Shown: positions 10,540 to 23,082 of the stretch, piece after piece | Layout of the letters: every line of letters starts with the position of its first letter | Numbering within the stretch: position 1 is the stretch's first letter | Assembly: GCF_008831285.2 (NCBI RefSeq) | Contig: NC_045142.1 | Span: forward strand, 6,560,608 to 6,624,607 | Direction of reading: 5' to 3' | From: Nymphaea colorata | Taxonomy: Eukaryota > Streptophyta > Magnoliopsida > Nymphaeales > Nymphaeaceae | Length of the DNA: 64,000 nt | Notes under the pieces: generated by a model | Seen by the model: only the letters and a program-made list of their open reading frames with translations | Told to the model about the DNA's origin: nothing | The model's database searches: none | Made by a program: the position numbers and the translations under genes

Positions 10540-10692
10540 CTCTCCTAAAATTAAGGAGAGACGTGAGGTGTAATGCTATAAAACCTGAAAGGAACCTCTC
10601 CACCAACAGTGGGGAAGAAACCCTCGTGGATGTAGGTGCTACTCAACAAACCACGTAAATTGGTCTCTCTCTCTCAATTACTTCCGTTTTCT
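10540..10692 (+). mobile_element. Probable LTR remnant (copia-type 3' end)
   Basis: TATAAAA-like sequence near 10,577 is followed by 'ccctcgtggatgtaggtgc' and 'aaccacgtaaattgg', the R-U5 signature seen in many plant copia LTRs. Similarity to the right arm of the giant inverted repeat begins immediately after this segment (about 10,692), which fits an insertion at the arm boundary. No partner LTR or target duplication was found. Confidence 0.4.
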
Positions 10693-10701
10693 CTCACACA
10701 T

Positions 10702-11078
10702 ATGGGTCCCCTCGTACTTGTTGTCATCCTAACCATTTGCTGCGTCATGGTCATCTTCATGTTTAAGTGCTTCGTCCGCAATGCACCATACAGTAAAGTA
10801 CCCTCTTTCTCTCTTTTTCTGGAACCCACGACCTGCAACATGGTTGACCTCATTCATGGAATTCTTTTTATTGTTTCTGACTTTTGTTGTTCCTTAAAGA
10901 AGATAATGAAGATCGACAAGCTGATGGTCATGGAGGAGCTAGTGGTGATGGTGCGATGGTGATAGAGATGCCAACTACTCAGTTTGAGGAGGAAGAAGCC
11001 AACGGATTGAGCACACAGGAGTTGGGGAAAGTACATACTGATTGTACCGGGATTTGTGTGGGGTTCAAAGCCTATTAG
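10702..11078 (+). pseudogene. Damaged duplicate of small membrane-protein gene
   Basis: Exon 1 is 10,702-10,792 and encodes MGPLV then a hydrophobic helix ending CFVRNAPY. The GT donor is at 10,793 and the AG acceptor at 10,898-10,899. Exon 2 from 10,900 encodes an acidic DNEDRQADGHGG stretch and FEEEEANGLSTQEL. The end (GKVHTDCTGICVGFKAY, stop at 11,078) differs from the homologue at 57,169-57,556, because a deletion has removed the conserved ARSESFIENFF end. Splice sites and phase (1) match the homologue. The loss of the C-terminal motif suggests a pseudogene. Confidence 0.6.
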
Positions 11079-11284
11079 GGAGTGCTGATAGCCTTTCAAG
11101 GACAACTGGTAGTTAATTATAACATGCTTATTTTTCTGTTTTCCAGTTAGAGTTCAAAGCCAAATGTTATGTTTAAATTGAATGATGATTTTGAGTAATA
11201 TATATTAAATTGAGAAAGTTCAGTCGTTGTTCGAGTCCCCCCAACATCTCATGAACTAATTAGTAGCTGATCAAGTTAGAGTCC

Positions 11285-11560
11285 TCAGTGCGGCCTATAT
11301 TTAAAAGATTTGGTGCTTGGAGAAATTAAATTTAATACGAAGCTTGATTCAAATGAAGACAAAGAGAAGTTCACCCTTAAGAGAAAAATTGCTTTCCTCA
11401 GTTCTACATCAAGGTGGAGCATCATTTTATGTGTCGATTTCCTAACGCCTCGGCCTAAATCATTGAGGAAACTAGAAGAATTGGGAAAAGAGAAGAAAGG
11501 TGAAGAAAGAATGTCCAGGGAATAGAACATGGAGTACAGGTAGGCAGGAAGATCAGACAA
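11285..11560 (-). other. 91-codon open frame conserved in both arms, unrecognised
   Basis: Starts MSDLPAYLYSMFYSLD and ends SPSTKSFKYRPH. The counterpart at 56,634-56,909 has the same length and about three quarters of the residues. No domain is recognised, and the opposite strand is also open for 71 codons. Equal length in two copies may only reflect few indels since duplication, so coding status is doubtful. Confidence 0.25.
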
Positions 11561-13639
11561 TGGGTTGCTTTCTTCAACGCACTGAGAGCTTGAGAGATGT
11601 CAATGGAGTATTGCAAAGAGTACTTTTCTTTTCTGTTCCATGAAAGGCAAGAGATTTTGGTTAGCAGAATTGCTTGGACTTCTTTTTTTGGAAGTCACGA
11701 AAGCCTGCGTGCCAATGAGGCCGCACATCGGAAGCCTTTTTTCTACTCCTGATGTACACCCTCTTTGGTTGCATAAATAAAATAAAGATAGTGGCAACTA
11801 TGCTCAAAGGCAAGCAGCCTCTTTGAGAGGTGAAGGTTGGTTGCTTTGTACCTTTCAGCACATTTGAGTGAAATTAGATTAATATGCATAGATATCAAAC
11901 TTGAAGTGCATCTTTAGAACATGCATTTAAACTACCGAACAGGCATTTTGTTCGATCAAAACCTGGAACATACATGCTTAATCAGATGTGAGAGAACAAT
12001 CTACAAGGCTGACAGCCTTTAGTTTATGTGGAATTAGATAGGGAGTGCAGTTTTAATAAAGGCTGGACCATTAGTTCTTTTTCCAAGAATTTTGAATTTC
12101 TACCAACACCAAGCATCACAAAATTCACCTTCAACAACCACGGTGGTTGACTTCTCAAACATTAGTCTATCCTTTCACTATCGAGGCAAATGAAAATGAC
12201 TATCTTGAGTGCTAAATCAAATGAGAATAAACTTGTACCGAACTACTCTCCAACGGTCTCACTCTCTTTCTCTCTGTCCCCCCTCTCTCTTTAACTACAC
12301 ATTCATATAGATAGTAGAAATAGAAGAAAGCTTACCACCATTGAGAAATGCAATGGCGGCCAAGATGCTGAGTGCAAAGCAGTGTTTCAATTAAGCATAC
12401 CCTTCCTTCCATTTCTGCTGTATAAGTGGGCTTCTCTTTATTAAATCGGATGGGCATTTTGGGCTAAGACAAACAACTCGCATGTTCTACACCCAACATA
12501 TAACTCTGAGCATCAAGTCAAGTATGCTGAAATTAGAATTATGTATTTTATCTCTTTCACTTCATGCATTTTTGTTTAGTCCTAATTTCAAATAGAAATT
12601 TAACTGAAACCATACACAAGAATGCTTCTATATATTTCATAAACTAACCAGCTATAAGAAAGTATTGGTCAATCCAAAACCAACTTTTGGACGTCATCCC
12701 AAACACACCTTAAACCATATTTTGCCTCCAAAGCGCCGTCTTAAGGTGTCTTTCAATCATGCCGACGAGAATTTTTAGCAGCATTTCGATTTATGTCTAA
12801 TTTAATGGGGCTCAAGTGGAAGCTTTAGATACTCACTCTAATGTTTATAGAAAGGAGAAGTGAGTTTCATGACAACCATGTAAGGCGGTATGGTACTTCA
12901 CTCAAAATAAAAAGGTTCTTGATGTTTCTTTTTTTAATGTTTATATGGTTTTTTTAAAGTTGAAATTCCCCACATAAAAAAGGATAAATTCCCATGTATC
13001 ATTTATCTAAGTTGCAGCCAAATTCTAATGTAGATTTGCCTGTTTTCCAACTCCAAACACATGCAACGAGTAGGTTCAATTACCTAGTCCTGCTTTTTGC
13101 TGAGTCACAATTAGGTCGTGGATGGACCTTTCTTCCACTATCTTATAGTCGAATTTCCAAATGGGCACCATTTAGTTTGGTTGACCTTGAGCAAAATGAT
13201 CCAATTTTAAGTTGGTATGATGACAACATAAAATGCATGACTTCAGCCATTCAAAACTCTCCTCATTATATATATACATATATATAATTTAGATATTATG
13301 ACAATACTTTGCCCGCCACTAACCTTTTTTATTAGACTAGTACTAGAAAATTGGTACAACTTAAATACGAACTACTATCATTTAATAAAGAGTGAAACTC
13401 TCTGAAAATTCAAGAGACAAAGAGAAGGTAGAGTGTGTGTGTGTGTCTGCGAGTGTGAGCGTGCTCAGAGTTTCAAATCTTTGTTTTCTAAGTGGTAAAC
13501 ATGGACGTTTTGCACTTGTATAAATTTTCGAGAAGCATATATCATGGATATTAATGAATAAAGAACTATATGCTCAAAATAACCTATAAGAAATGAACTT
13601 AAAATTACCTAGACATAATAAATTGGAGTAACCAATAAT

Positions 13640-13641
<2 letters not shown>

Positions 13642-13680
<39 letters not shown>
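13642..13680. repeat. (AT)n microsatellite, copy 2
   Basis: About 39 bp of AT. It is followed by a local duplication in which 'tatatacaaggtatttaatt' occurs twice (about 13,690 and 13,766). Confidence 0.95.
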
Positions 13681-13684
<4 letters not shown>

Positions 13685-16181
13685 GAATATATACAAGGTA
13701 TTTAATTGGTGGAGTTGATCCACCGTATGAAGATGAGTAGCACCTTGTATTATATGTATATATACAAGGTATTTAATTAGTGGAGTTCAAAACATCCACA
13801 AATGCAGAAAAATGCACTTTAACATGTCTGTTTCTTACATGTTGGGATTTATTTCGAAAATAGAAAATGTCTCTAAAATAGATCAAAGTTTCAGTGTTGT
13901 GTTGTGTCCCACATTATTGCTGTTGATATGTGTCATTATGCCTTTGATATATATATATATACTGATATGGAATAAATCCTTATGCATTAACCTTGTTGCT
14001 TTTGATTTTTTTTTTCTAAGCAAAACAAAGATTTAACTCAACCACTTGCCTTCAACTGGGAATGAGCACAATTTTTTTTTAGGCACAACAAAAGAATTCA
14101 ATCAATCTTCTTCAGTTTTTTGCTACCCTTCTGCTTTTATATATTTCTTTTCTTTAGCTTTCTTATGTTGCCTTGATGTTTGTTCAAAATGTAATTGTCT
14201 ATTTAAGCTTGGGCTCATAGAAATAATGAAGAAAATTGCAGCCTACAGGTATTTTATTTAAAATACTTTAGCACAATTTTAAGAGAACTGGTTATTATTT
14301 GTTTGTTCGTTTTTACTATTGATTGGCAAAATGCTGCAAATAAATCCGCTAGCCTCACTATTTTCTATATTATCCTTTCTTTCCAAAATTTTTTCTCGTT
14401 AGAATAACTTGATCTCTACTACTTGATTTCCTATTCTCCGCTACCGGATCATGGAGGAAGAATCATACTTCGTGAATCAATGACACCAAAATTTCTCCAA
14501 TCTGCTTGGTGGCAATGCAAAAATAAGCCTTTCCCAATGATGGCAGGCTAGATTTTTGCATGGTAAATTTACCATGGAAAAAACTTCTGGAAAAAAATAC
14601 GGAAGGATAAATTAGCCTTTTTCCAACCTGAGACCATGTTTGATGGCAGGGTAGTTTTTTCGTGGGTAAAAATTAACTACGTTTGGTGCACAAGGAAAAA
14701 TAAAACAGAGACTTTATCTTACTGTTGTGTGCTGCTGCATATTAACCTCACCAACATGAGAACCAACAGAGCTGTTGCGCCACCTAGCCAACATACAAAT
14801 TTATGAATGTCAAGTATTCTAACAGATAAAATTCTTCTGAAAAGTCAGCTTAGGCAGCCTTTGCATCTAACAATTAACATTGGAAACTGCAAGTAAACAA
14901 GACCAAGCTTGCTTGCTTGAAATTTGAACAATGTTCAACATGTATGGAGAAAATAAATAGCAGAATAAGCTTGCTTGCTTGCAATTTGATGGACCCATTC
15001 TTCACCGTTGGCCATCAATACACATTTCCCAATGATGTCCTTCACTCCTTGCCTCTGCAGCCATGATTTTCCATAAATTTAGCAGAAAGCAGCTCTTTTC
15101 ATGTGTTTTTGGTTTGAAATGGCAAATAATTAGCAAGCTGTCCCAGATTAAGCAGCAAATCTGTATCACCCATTTAACTTGGTATACCTGTGCTTATGCA
15201 AATTCAAGAGCAAATATAATTGGCATGGACAACCATTAAGGTCGCAGCATTTTAAAACAAATAAAATTCAGTCCTTGTAACTATAAATAAACACCAACTA
15301 ATTGTTGTTTAGCTGTTTGGATTTCAGATCAGCTGCTAAGAAAATACTGCAACAGTGCTTTTATCTTCACTGGTCGCAGTTAGCCTGAATAAAGTGATAT
15401 TGGGTATATGAGATAGAACTTAGCACACCTTGGCATAGAAGGACGCCCCACTGAAAAAACCTTTTGCTGAAAAAGCAGCTTCAGCCTGCACAAAATTAGA
15501 TTAGATAATTGAATAAATTACTGTAACCTAACATAGCTGCAAAAGTGATGGGCAGACTACAGGTGTGTGTGTGAGAAGCCATGTGGAAAAGATTGCCAAC
15601 TAAAAACCATGGGTGAGGTTCACGAGCTGCTTGCTTTTCCATGAACTGTTTGATGCGTCGGAGAGTTAAGCAGTAGACATAGATGGTTTCCATGGGCCCA
15701 CTTTGCACCAGACATGAAGCCAACATCAAAACAATGAGAAAAAGGACAGCCATCTCTGCTATAGCTTCAAACATACATGCCACATCAATTTAGAATAAAT
15801 TTTGAGACAATAATCAAAAGCAGAGAAGAATCAACTTACAATTTTCATCAATTTTTAAAAGTTCAGTCGGGCAATATAACTAAAAGTGCATGCAAATTAA
15901 CTATACATATCCACAAAACAAAATACATAACCAACAACCATGCACTGATAGTTTCAACGCACATCATAATTTATAGGCATAGCATACGTAAACCTGCATC
16001 AAAGTTATATAATTTGTTTGAAGGTCAACAAACAATGTAATCACAACCAAAACTTAGCAATGTCCAATATAGGAGTTAGTGTCCATTTTGTTTCAGGTAT
16101 GATAGACTACTACCCATCTAGTATATGAGTCTAACGAGTACAGATCCAACAAAGAAAACAATTAATCACAAAGCAAGTAAT

Positions 16182-16467
16182 CTAAAATTTGTGGCTGTAC
16201 TTCTGTTCAACAAACTTCATATCTTCTAGTTCTTGCTTTGCAATGATATTGTCTATGTCTGTAGGCCTATCTACTTGCTTGTCATACTTTATGTTGAGAT
16301 ACTCATTCATGTGACATTCTGCTGCTTTAAAGGTATCGAATGATCCAAAGATGGCACCCTTGTATCGATATACTAAAGGTTGACACCACTCACAACTATA
16401 ATCTATGCCTCACGACTTACCTTCGAACAACATATAGTATTTATGGCGAGGCTTCATCTCCGTTGTC
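16182..16467 (-). pseudogene. RNase H1 N-terminal (viroplasmin-like) module, copy B
   Basis: Reads (minus) MKPRHKYYMLFEGKS, a TGA stop where copy A has CGA, then GIDYSCEWCQPLVYRYKGAI and FGSFDTFKAAECHMNEYLN, continuing with KQVDRPTDIDNIIAKQELED to a stop at 16,182-16,184. This tail is the longest version of the module in the window. Upstream, a donor after DYQLSS and the acceptor AATAG would join it in frame to the transposase C-terminus as ...LSSRTTEMKPRHKYY. One nonsense change and several substitutions make it non-functional now. Confidence 0.65.
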
Positions 16468-16529
16468 CTATTCAAAACAAAATGTTTGTCAAATATATAT
16501 ATGTAAATATAATCAATTGGTAAATAAAC

Positions 16530-17760
16530 CTGCTACTCAATTGATAATCTGTAAACATTTGAGTTGTTATAGCCGTTCTCATATAATTGTTGCTTCCTTG
16601 CTTATATGTTTGTCATGCAATTTCTGGTTCGCTTATGAAACCATTATCATTCAAAGGAGCATCTTCATCAACAAATTGCTCGACATTTGGATTGTGTTCA
16701 ATTATGAAGTCGTGTAACACACATGTAGCAAGAACAATTTGAACTTTTTTTGGAATGGATATTGCACTTGCATTTTCAATATTGAAAAACATCCTTTCAA
16801 CATTGCGGAAGTTCTTTCTATTGCATTTTGGAGTGATGAATGTCTATGGTTGAATAATTCTTTAGGAGTTCTTGGCGTGCATGCCCAATGTGCAGTAAAC
16901 TCGAACATATGATAATGATGCTCTTGATAAGGTGTTAACAAATTAATAATGTTTGAATAACCCCCATTAGCAAAATAATATTTTTTTACAAGTGAACACA
17001 AATTCTTCAGATCTTGTTGAATGCCTATAAAAATGTATGCAACGTTTGGTGGGAGTTCATACCTTGTGGCACAACAAATGGGTCAGTCTGATGATCAAGT
17101 GCATTGTATAATACTCTTGAGTCTGTTGCACTTCCTTCCCATCCTATGAAGACGTAGTGGAATCGAATGTCGAATCCAACTACAACCATGACATTTTGAG
17201 AGATGACTCCTTTTCTATTGTGAATTCTTGCTTGATATGATGCTGAGTCTCATGCAGGTACATGGGTTCCATCAATTACTCCTAAATAATCGTATATATA
17301 CAAGTTAGACATCTTGCATGTGTCATGGTGAGTTTTCAATTACGAAATTACCTGAAAATATGGGAAGAACCGTTCAGATCATCGAATATTAATTGACATC
17401 TCATTGTTGGGCCGCCAGATGTAATCCTTACCCAATACACATATTGCTCGTAGGATAAGGCTGACATGTTTACTTATTGTTTGTCTAGAATGTTGAACTG
17501 TATTCTGAGAGGCATGATTGCATTCATTATATCCAGTGGTCAATAAAAATATAGCAACTTGTTCTTCTATGCTAATGTCACAAACATCCTCCAATAAATT
17601 TCTAGTTTTTAGAGTATTACATAATGTCATATATGTGCACGGATCCATACAAAGTAAGTCCAGACAATTTCTAGGATGACCTTCAAGCATGAGTTGGACA
17701 AAGAGATGATCAACTTCTCTAAAAGCATGATCAATCATCCTAGTTTGAGGTAATCATCTT
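16530..17760 (-). pseudogene. PIF/Harbinger DDE transposase, copy B
   Basis: Open piece 17,379-17,738 encodes MIDHAFREVDHLFVQLMLEG, then HPRNC, SIEEQVAIFLL and TISKHVSLILRAI. Downstream, on the minus strand, come GVIDGTHVPA near 17,265 (first Asp), GSATDSRVLYNAL near 17,125 (second Asp), then 17,001-16,702 with YYFANGGYSN, PKELFNHRHSSLQNAIERTS (Glu), MLKGCFSILK and FVDEDAP. Stops and frameshifts separate the pieces. Gene order and strand match the SANT gene at 18,087-19,082. Confidence 0.85.
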
Positions 17761-18086
17761 AACAAAAAAAAAGATGAAGACAAACACTAGTCAAATCAAA
17801 TAACACTCTTGTTCTTCATCATCATCGAACATGTCGATATCAACCATTTCAACTAAATTATGTGAACCAAAATAACAACGAATGTTGCAGAAATTTTCGT
17901 CCAAAAACTGTACAAGCATGTTGAAAAAGCTACTGAACTTGCTTGACCAAATTAACATCACCGACATACATAACAAACATTTATTACAAACATCATCGAA
18001 GAACAATGAACACACAAGAAAAATTGAAACACAAAAAATATACAAATAATAAACCATTCAACATATAATTAACAATCAACTCTTAC

Positions 18087-19082
18087 CTACGGATCAACAA
18101 GTTTACTTGTCAACCATGAAACCCTCCTTGAAGGTGGAAGGATGACAAATATCATGGGGTTCGTGCCATCCGCTAACATGTCAATATTCTTCATGTGTAT
18201 GTCAAAATCTGTTTGTCTAGTCTCAACTAACTCTTCAAGTATGTCACAACAAGTGACAAATTGAACGCCTCTACATGCACGTGTCATCGTCTTCACGTCA
18301 TCAGCAATACCGTGGAACAAATTATAATACTCTTCATCATAGGTTGACATGGTTCTTCTAGACCTAATTGTACTTTTATTAGTTGTGATTGTGAGATCTT
18401 GAGTTGTCAGAGTTGTAGATATTGGCGATTATATGGGATAATTATCTTCATGGAGCATTTGTGTGAATGATTGTGAACCTTTAGAATGCATGTAAAATGG
18501 AGTCGATTGAGACGTAGGTGTTCTTGGGTATGGTTCAGTATCGTCATCGAAGAACATGTTGTTGCATGTATCTACTTCATTACCACTTGCATATGAATCA
18601 CCATTTACCTCGGCAAACTCTTCATAGTACCTCCATAATTAAGGACCTTTGTTGTTTTCCCTATTTGTATATTTCTAAAAACTTCCATGTGTTCAAATTT
18701 TGTACAAATAAAGACATGTGAGACATAACCTAAAATTATGATATCTATAACATACCTCAATGTGCTCACTCCAAATTTGGGGGTCAACATCAATGCATTT
18801 GTTAATGGGGTCATACCCAAACCCGCTTGTATTAATAATTTCCTTCATAACCGTCAGGTTGGGTTTCGTATACTTCAATTTGTTTTTAATTTTGTTCTTA
18901 GTGAATTCCCTTCTGAAGTGGTCAATCATGTTTTTTTCAATTGATGTGTAGGCTTTCGACTTCAAACCTCCACCGGATTTCATACCAGGAATGCATGATT
19001 TCTCCAAAAGAAGCTGGACTAAGGAGTCCATCTGTGCTTCAGTCCATGTAAGATTCTCCCTTGATGGACCGCTATCTTCCAT
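18087..19082 (-). pseudogene. PIF/Harbinger Myb/SANT-like protein, copy B
   Basis: Exon 1 (19,082-18,756) is intact: MEDSGPSRENLTWTEAQMD, KSGGGLKSKAYTSIEKNM, KNKIKNKLKYTKPNL, SGFGYDP, DVDPQIWSEHIE. It gives the best view of the Myb/SANT-like domain in the window. The GT donor follows HIE, and exon 2 begins at 18,674 after an AG. Exon 2 has a TAA in place of the Lys codon before LWRYYEEFAEV and a second TAA near 18,438. The conserved C-terminal part (18,350-18,087) reads YYNLFHGIADDVKTM to TSKLVDP. An in-frame ATG five codons upstream (19,097) is less likely as start, because copy A lacks it. Confidence 0.86.
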
Positions 19083-19099
19083 GGTAATAACTTGCATAA

Positions 19100-20840
19100 T
19101 ATTCCTTCACAACTACAATTTTCAGTATGAAAACATATGCATAAACAAATTTGACATATAGTGAAATTCATTAAAGTAAACTGACTACTCTGAATTGAAG
19201 CATGAACAAATAGCTAAGATAAATGACTAAAACATTGCTTTCAAAATCTTCAAGTAATTATAACGTTATAATATAATAGGAGAACAAGGCCATTGGGTAA
19301 ATTTTAAGTGAAAGCCATCTAAATGTTCAATAAAAGAGTACATGCTCCTTGTTTTTATAGATTGGAGTAATTTTAATATGTTCAACAAAAGAGTGCCTGC
19401 TCTCCCAGCTAATGACATCACCAATAGTGGCTTCCTCATACCTGAAAGACTAGGTCTAGGAGTTTTCTGATGCTTATGTTTTGTCTACAAAAATTATATA
19501 GATTCACCTTTTTTCAGTTGTGTCTATGTATCTATATATGTTCCAGACATGCACCATGAGCAAGCGTATAGATATTGGGTTTTTGACCTTGTGCAGGATG
19601 TAGACAACATTTCATATTCTGTCTTTCACCATGTCTTTCGTGGTTGAGATGGCAATTGAAGGGGCTTGCATGTAAGATTGATGCCAGGATTCAGCTTAAC
19701 ATGCATCATGTGAGCTCAATCTTGAGATTTAGCCTCAACCAAATGTCAAGAGTCCAATAATTTATGGTTGATTGTATGGTTCTTTTAGATGCCCAGCATG
19801 CTCTTTACACTTTTCCTATGTTCCTAGATAATTCAAACAAGGCCATACTTAGTGCTCGAGCCAAAACTTGCAGATGATACGTAGAGGAATTTTATAGGTT
19901 GTTCTCTGTATCAACAACACAAGGAACTTGCGTAAGATTTTAGGTTGGGCATACAATCTTATCCTAGACCACATGCCATCGAGAAGGGAAAGGCTTGCTT
20001 TAGTATGATATGCACAAGTGAGCTCAGCTGGTGGCAATGCCTGGGTGGATTTTTAACCGATAAATAGCAAAAAGATGCAATAGCCATTGAATCAGGCAGA
20101 AAGTCCTCAAGCAGTAATCTAGACTAACATCTCTGCATAGGTGAGCTCAGGGACACATGATGAAATAGAATATGACCTACAAGTAGCAAACAATGACAGC
20201 TCATCGGTGAAGTTCTGACATTCAGTAAGAATAAACTGTTCTCTTGAATATCATTGTAAACTAGCAGCAGAACACAGTTCATGAAACTAATAAACAACAG
20301 AGTCTATCAACAAACATGGCCAAAACATGAACCGAAAGTGCCGCTACACATTTTTTACGATAATATATATCTGCATTTAATCATAACATTTTCAGATTAC
20401 CCAAAAAACTAAGTGCAATACAGAAAAAATGGACAAATAAGTTCAACCGGCTGTCGCAATCTTCAAAACAATACTACATGATCCTTCACTGGAATTTCAA
20501 CTGGCTGATATCTGGACTACACGATCATATCTAAACCAATGCAACCTTCAAAAACTGCACCTTCATATCTCTAGACAGAAATGGTGAGAAGAACATTTAA
20601 ATACACACAGAAAAACAAGGGACAATGATCCGCTAACGTCCCAAACACAGGGTAATTCGAGATGAACGTGAAAGCAAAAACACCTTTCTTTACTCAAACC
20701 CATTCTGACCAGAATAGAAACTAGAAATCAGGAGAAGAATAAAGGATCATGTTTGCAAAATAAAACAAAGGAAGACATTTCTCTATGAAATGCTGAGTCA
20801 ATGAGATCCTGCATGTAGATAGTAGATGTTTCATCCATCT
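19100..20840. other. Non-coding interior shared by both arms
   Basis: Matches about 48,180-49,960 inverted, with several per cent divergence. No gene, RNA or terminal repeat recognised. It probably includes the upstream part of the arm-shared PIF element and the body of the CACTA-like fragment, but I could not place either border. Confidence 0.5.
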
Positions 20841-21067
20841 TGAATCTATGGACGATGAGGCTCTCATGTTGCCTAACATCAGCTCATCCATTAGTCAAAC
20901 AAAGAGACAGAGAGAGGGAGACTGAATTAAATGGAGATGAAGAAACCCTCGACCAAGCAGTAGGTGAGATGGCTTTCGAGCGCGTCAAAGACAACAGGTG
21001 GAACTGGATGGAGCAGGGGCAAACCGATGGAGATTTTGGGGTGGAAGTAGTTGGAGAAGCATATTGT

Positions 21068-21126
21068 CAAACTTTTACTGACGGTTTACCTTCTTCTTGT
21101 CAGTAAAAGTTGAATCTTTTGTAGTG
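21068..21126 (-). mobile_element. CACTA-type (En/Spm) terminus
   Basis: Read on the minus strand this begins CACTACAAAAGATTCAAC and contains subterminal inverted 'acttttactgac' and 'gtcagtaaaagt' motifs. That is the form of CACTA superfamily ends. The same terminus is at 47,904 in the right arm. The opposite terminus was not found in either arm, so this is an end fragment. Confidence 0.5.
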
Positions 21127-21179
21127 CACCTTTAATGTGATGCATGAGAATTGATCTAATTTTTTGTGTGCAGTTTCAA

Positions 21180-23080
21180 CTTTTAAGAGAAACTGTTTAT
21201 ACATAGCAAAATGGAATATCAAGAACCATTTCCTAGTTAGCAAAGAAGCGCCATACCACCTTACGGAGTTGTCCTAAAATCCTCTTCTCCTTTCTATAAA
21301 CATTAGAGTGAATGTTAAAGCTTGCATTTGAACCCCCTTTAATCATACATGAGTACCAATGCATGCCACTAAAAATTCTTAACAGTGTCGTGATTGAATG
21401 ATTATAAACTTAGTTTTGTCAAAAACTCAATTTCAATGAAAATGATATTCAAAATGGAGTCAATAATTGTAAATGAGAAAGTGAGGCAAAAATATAGTTT
21501 TATTTTTCTGTTGTTGTGTTCACATTATTTGTCATTTTCTGGATTGCCTAATGCTCTCTAGTAGCTTGTAAGTTCATGACATATACTAAATCTTTATTGT
21601 GCTTGTTTTTGAGTGAATTTCTGTTTGAGATGAGAATTACTCCTAAATGCAGGAAGTGGAAGGGGTAGAAGACTTGATTTCACTTTCAGCATACATGCGT
21701 CGAGGCTGAGAAGTTATATTTTGGGACCAAAACCCATAAATTGTTTGTCTTAGCCCAAAATCACCAAAATGCCATTCAAATTTAGAAAAAGATCGATTAA
21801 TATGGGCAAAAATGAAATGATGGGGATGATTATTTTAAAAAATAACTGAAAAGCTCTCTTCTATTCACCAACTTAGCAAAACCGCCGTATTCTCAATGGT
21901 GGCAGTCTACCATGTACTGTTTCTAATATCAGTATGAATGCATTGTTGAAGAGAGAGAGCTTCATAGAAAAGTAAGCTCTCTTTTTATTTGCTTTGATAG
22001 TGAAAGTATGCGACTAGTTGAAAATCCAACTTTTTTTGTACTTAAAGTAAATATATCAGTGTGTTCATATGCTGAGAGACATGAGCACCGGCTTCAAGGT
22101 CCAAAGTATAGCTAGTCCTGCCAGGTTTACAGTCGAGTATTTTGAAATTGAAATTACATGTTTTAATCCTTTCACTTCTTGCATTCGTATTCAGTCCTAA
22201 TTCCAAATGTAAATTTAACTGAAACCATATACAAGAAAGCTTCTGTATATTTCATAAACTTACTAGCTACAAGAAAGTATTGGTCAAACCAGAAAATAGG
22301 AAATAATGTGAAATCTACTATAAAAAAATAAAAGAGTACTATACTTTTAGCTTAGTTACTTGTCATTTGTTAACATTTAGTTTCATTTGGAAATATGATT
22401 TCATCAAAATTGAGTTTTTGACAAAACCAACTTTTGACGGTCACCCCCAACACACCTTAAACGACATCATTTTGTCTCTAAAGTACCATCTTAAGGCCCC
22501 TTCTGAATTTTTAGCAGCATTTGGGGTTACGTCTGATTAAACATGGTTGAAGTTAAATTTTTAAATATGTACTCACTCTAATGTTTATGTAAACCAGAAG
22601 CGAGTTTCAGGACAAATTTGGCAGTATGGTACTTCTTCACTGAAAAGATAAAGGTTTTTGATCTTTCATTTTTTAATGTTTAAGATATTTCTCTTGGAAG
22701 TTGAAATTGCCCACATAAAAAAGGATCAAATTCCCAAGTATCATTTATCCTAGTTGCAGCTATATCCTAATGTAGATTTGATTGATTGTTTTCTATCTCC
22801 AAACACATGGAGCAAGTGGATCCATTCCTAGTCATGCATTTGCTGAGTCACAATTATCTCGTGGATGGGCATTTCTTCCACCATCTTGTGTTTGAATTCT
22901 CAAAAAAGCACCATTTAATTTGGTTAATGTGGTAAAGACGGAATTTTGATACTTGTATATCTTTTCAGGAAGTACATCTCAAGGATATTAATGAGCAAAG
23001 AACTATTTACTCAAAATAACCTATAAGAAATGAAAATTTACACTTAATTTACCAGCAGATAATAAATTAGAGTGATCAAT
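21180..23080. repeat. Repeat family R: palindromic arrangement
   Basis: 22,130-23,080 is a diverged copy of the sequence at about 770-1,890 and 12,530-13,640. 21,190-22,070 contains the same family in the opposite orientation: for example 21,190-21,330 is the reverse complement of 22,560-22,700, and 21,740-21,960 of about 500-720. The axis is near 22,075. The right arm has the counterpart at about 46,000-47,900. Members elsewhere: 30,540-30,740 and 36,930-37,900. No coding capacity seen. Confidence 0.65.
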
Positions 23081-23082
23081 AA

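Noticed and set aside
11218-11250. 'gttcgagtcc' T-loop-like motif as a tRNA
   Set aside because: No acceptor stem, D-arm or anticodon arm can be built around it, and the motif is not kept in the right-arm copy.
16013-21126. Exact borders for the arm-shared PIF/Harbinger element
   Set aside because: Genes are clear, but no GGGCC-type terminal pair or 3-bp target duplication could be matched at the similarity breakpoints, so no element coordinates are claimed.
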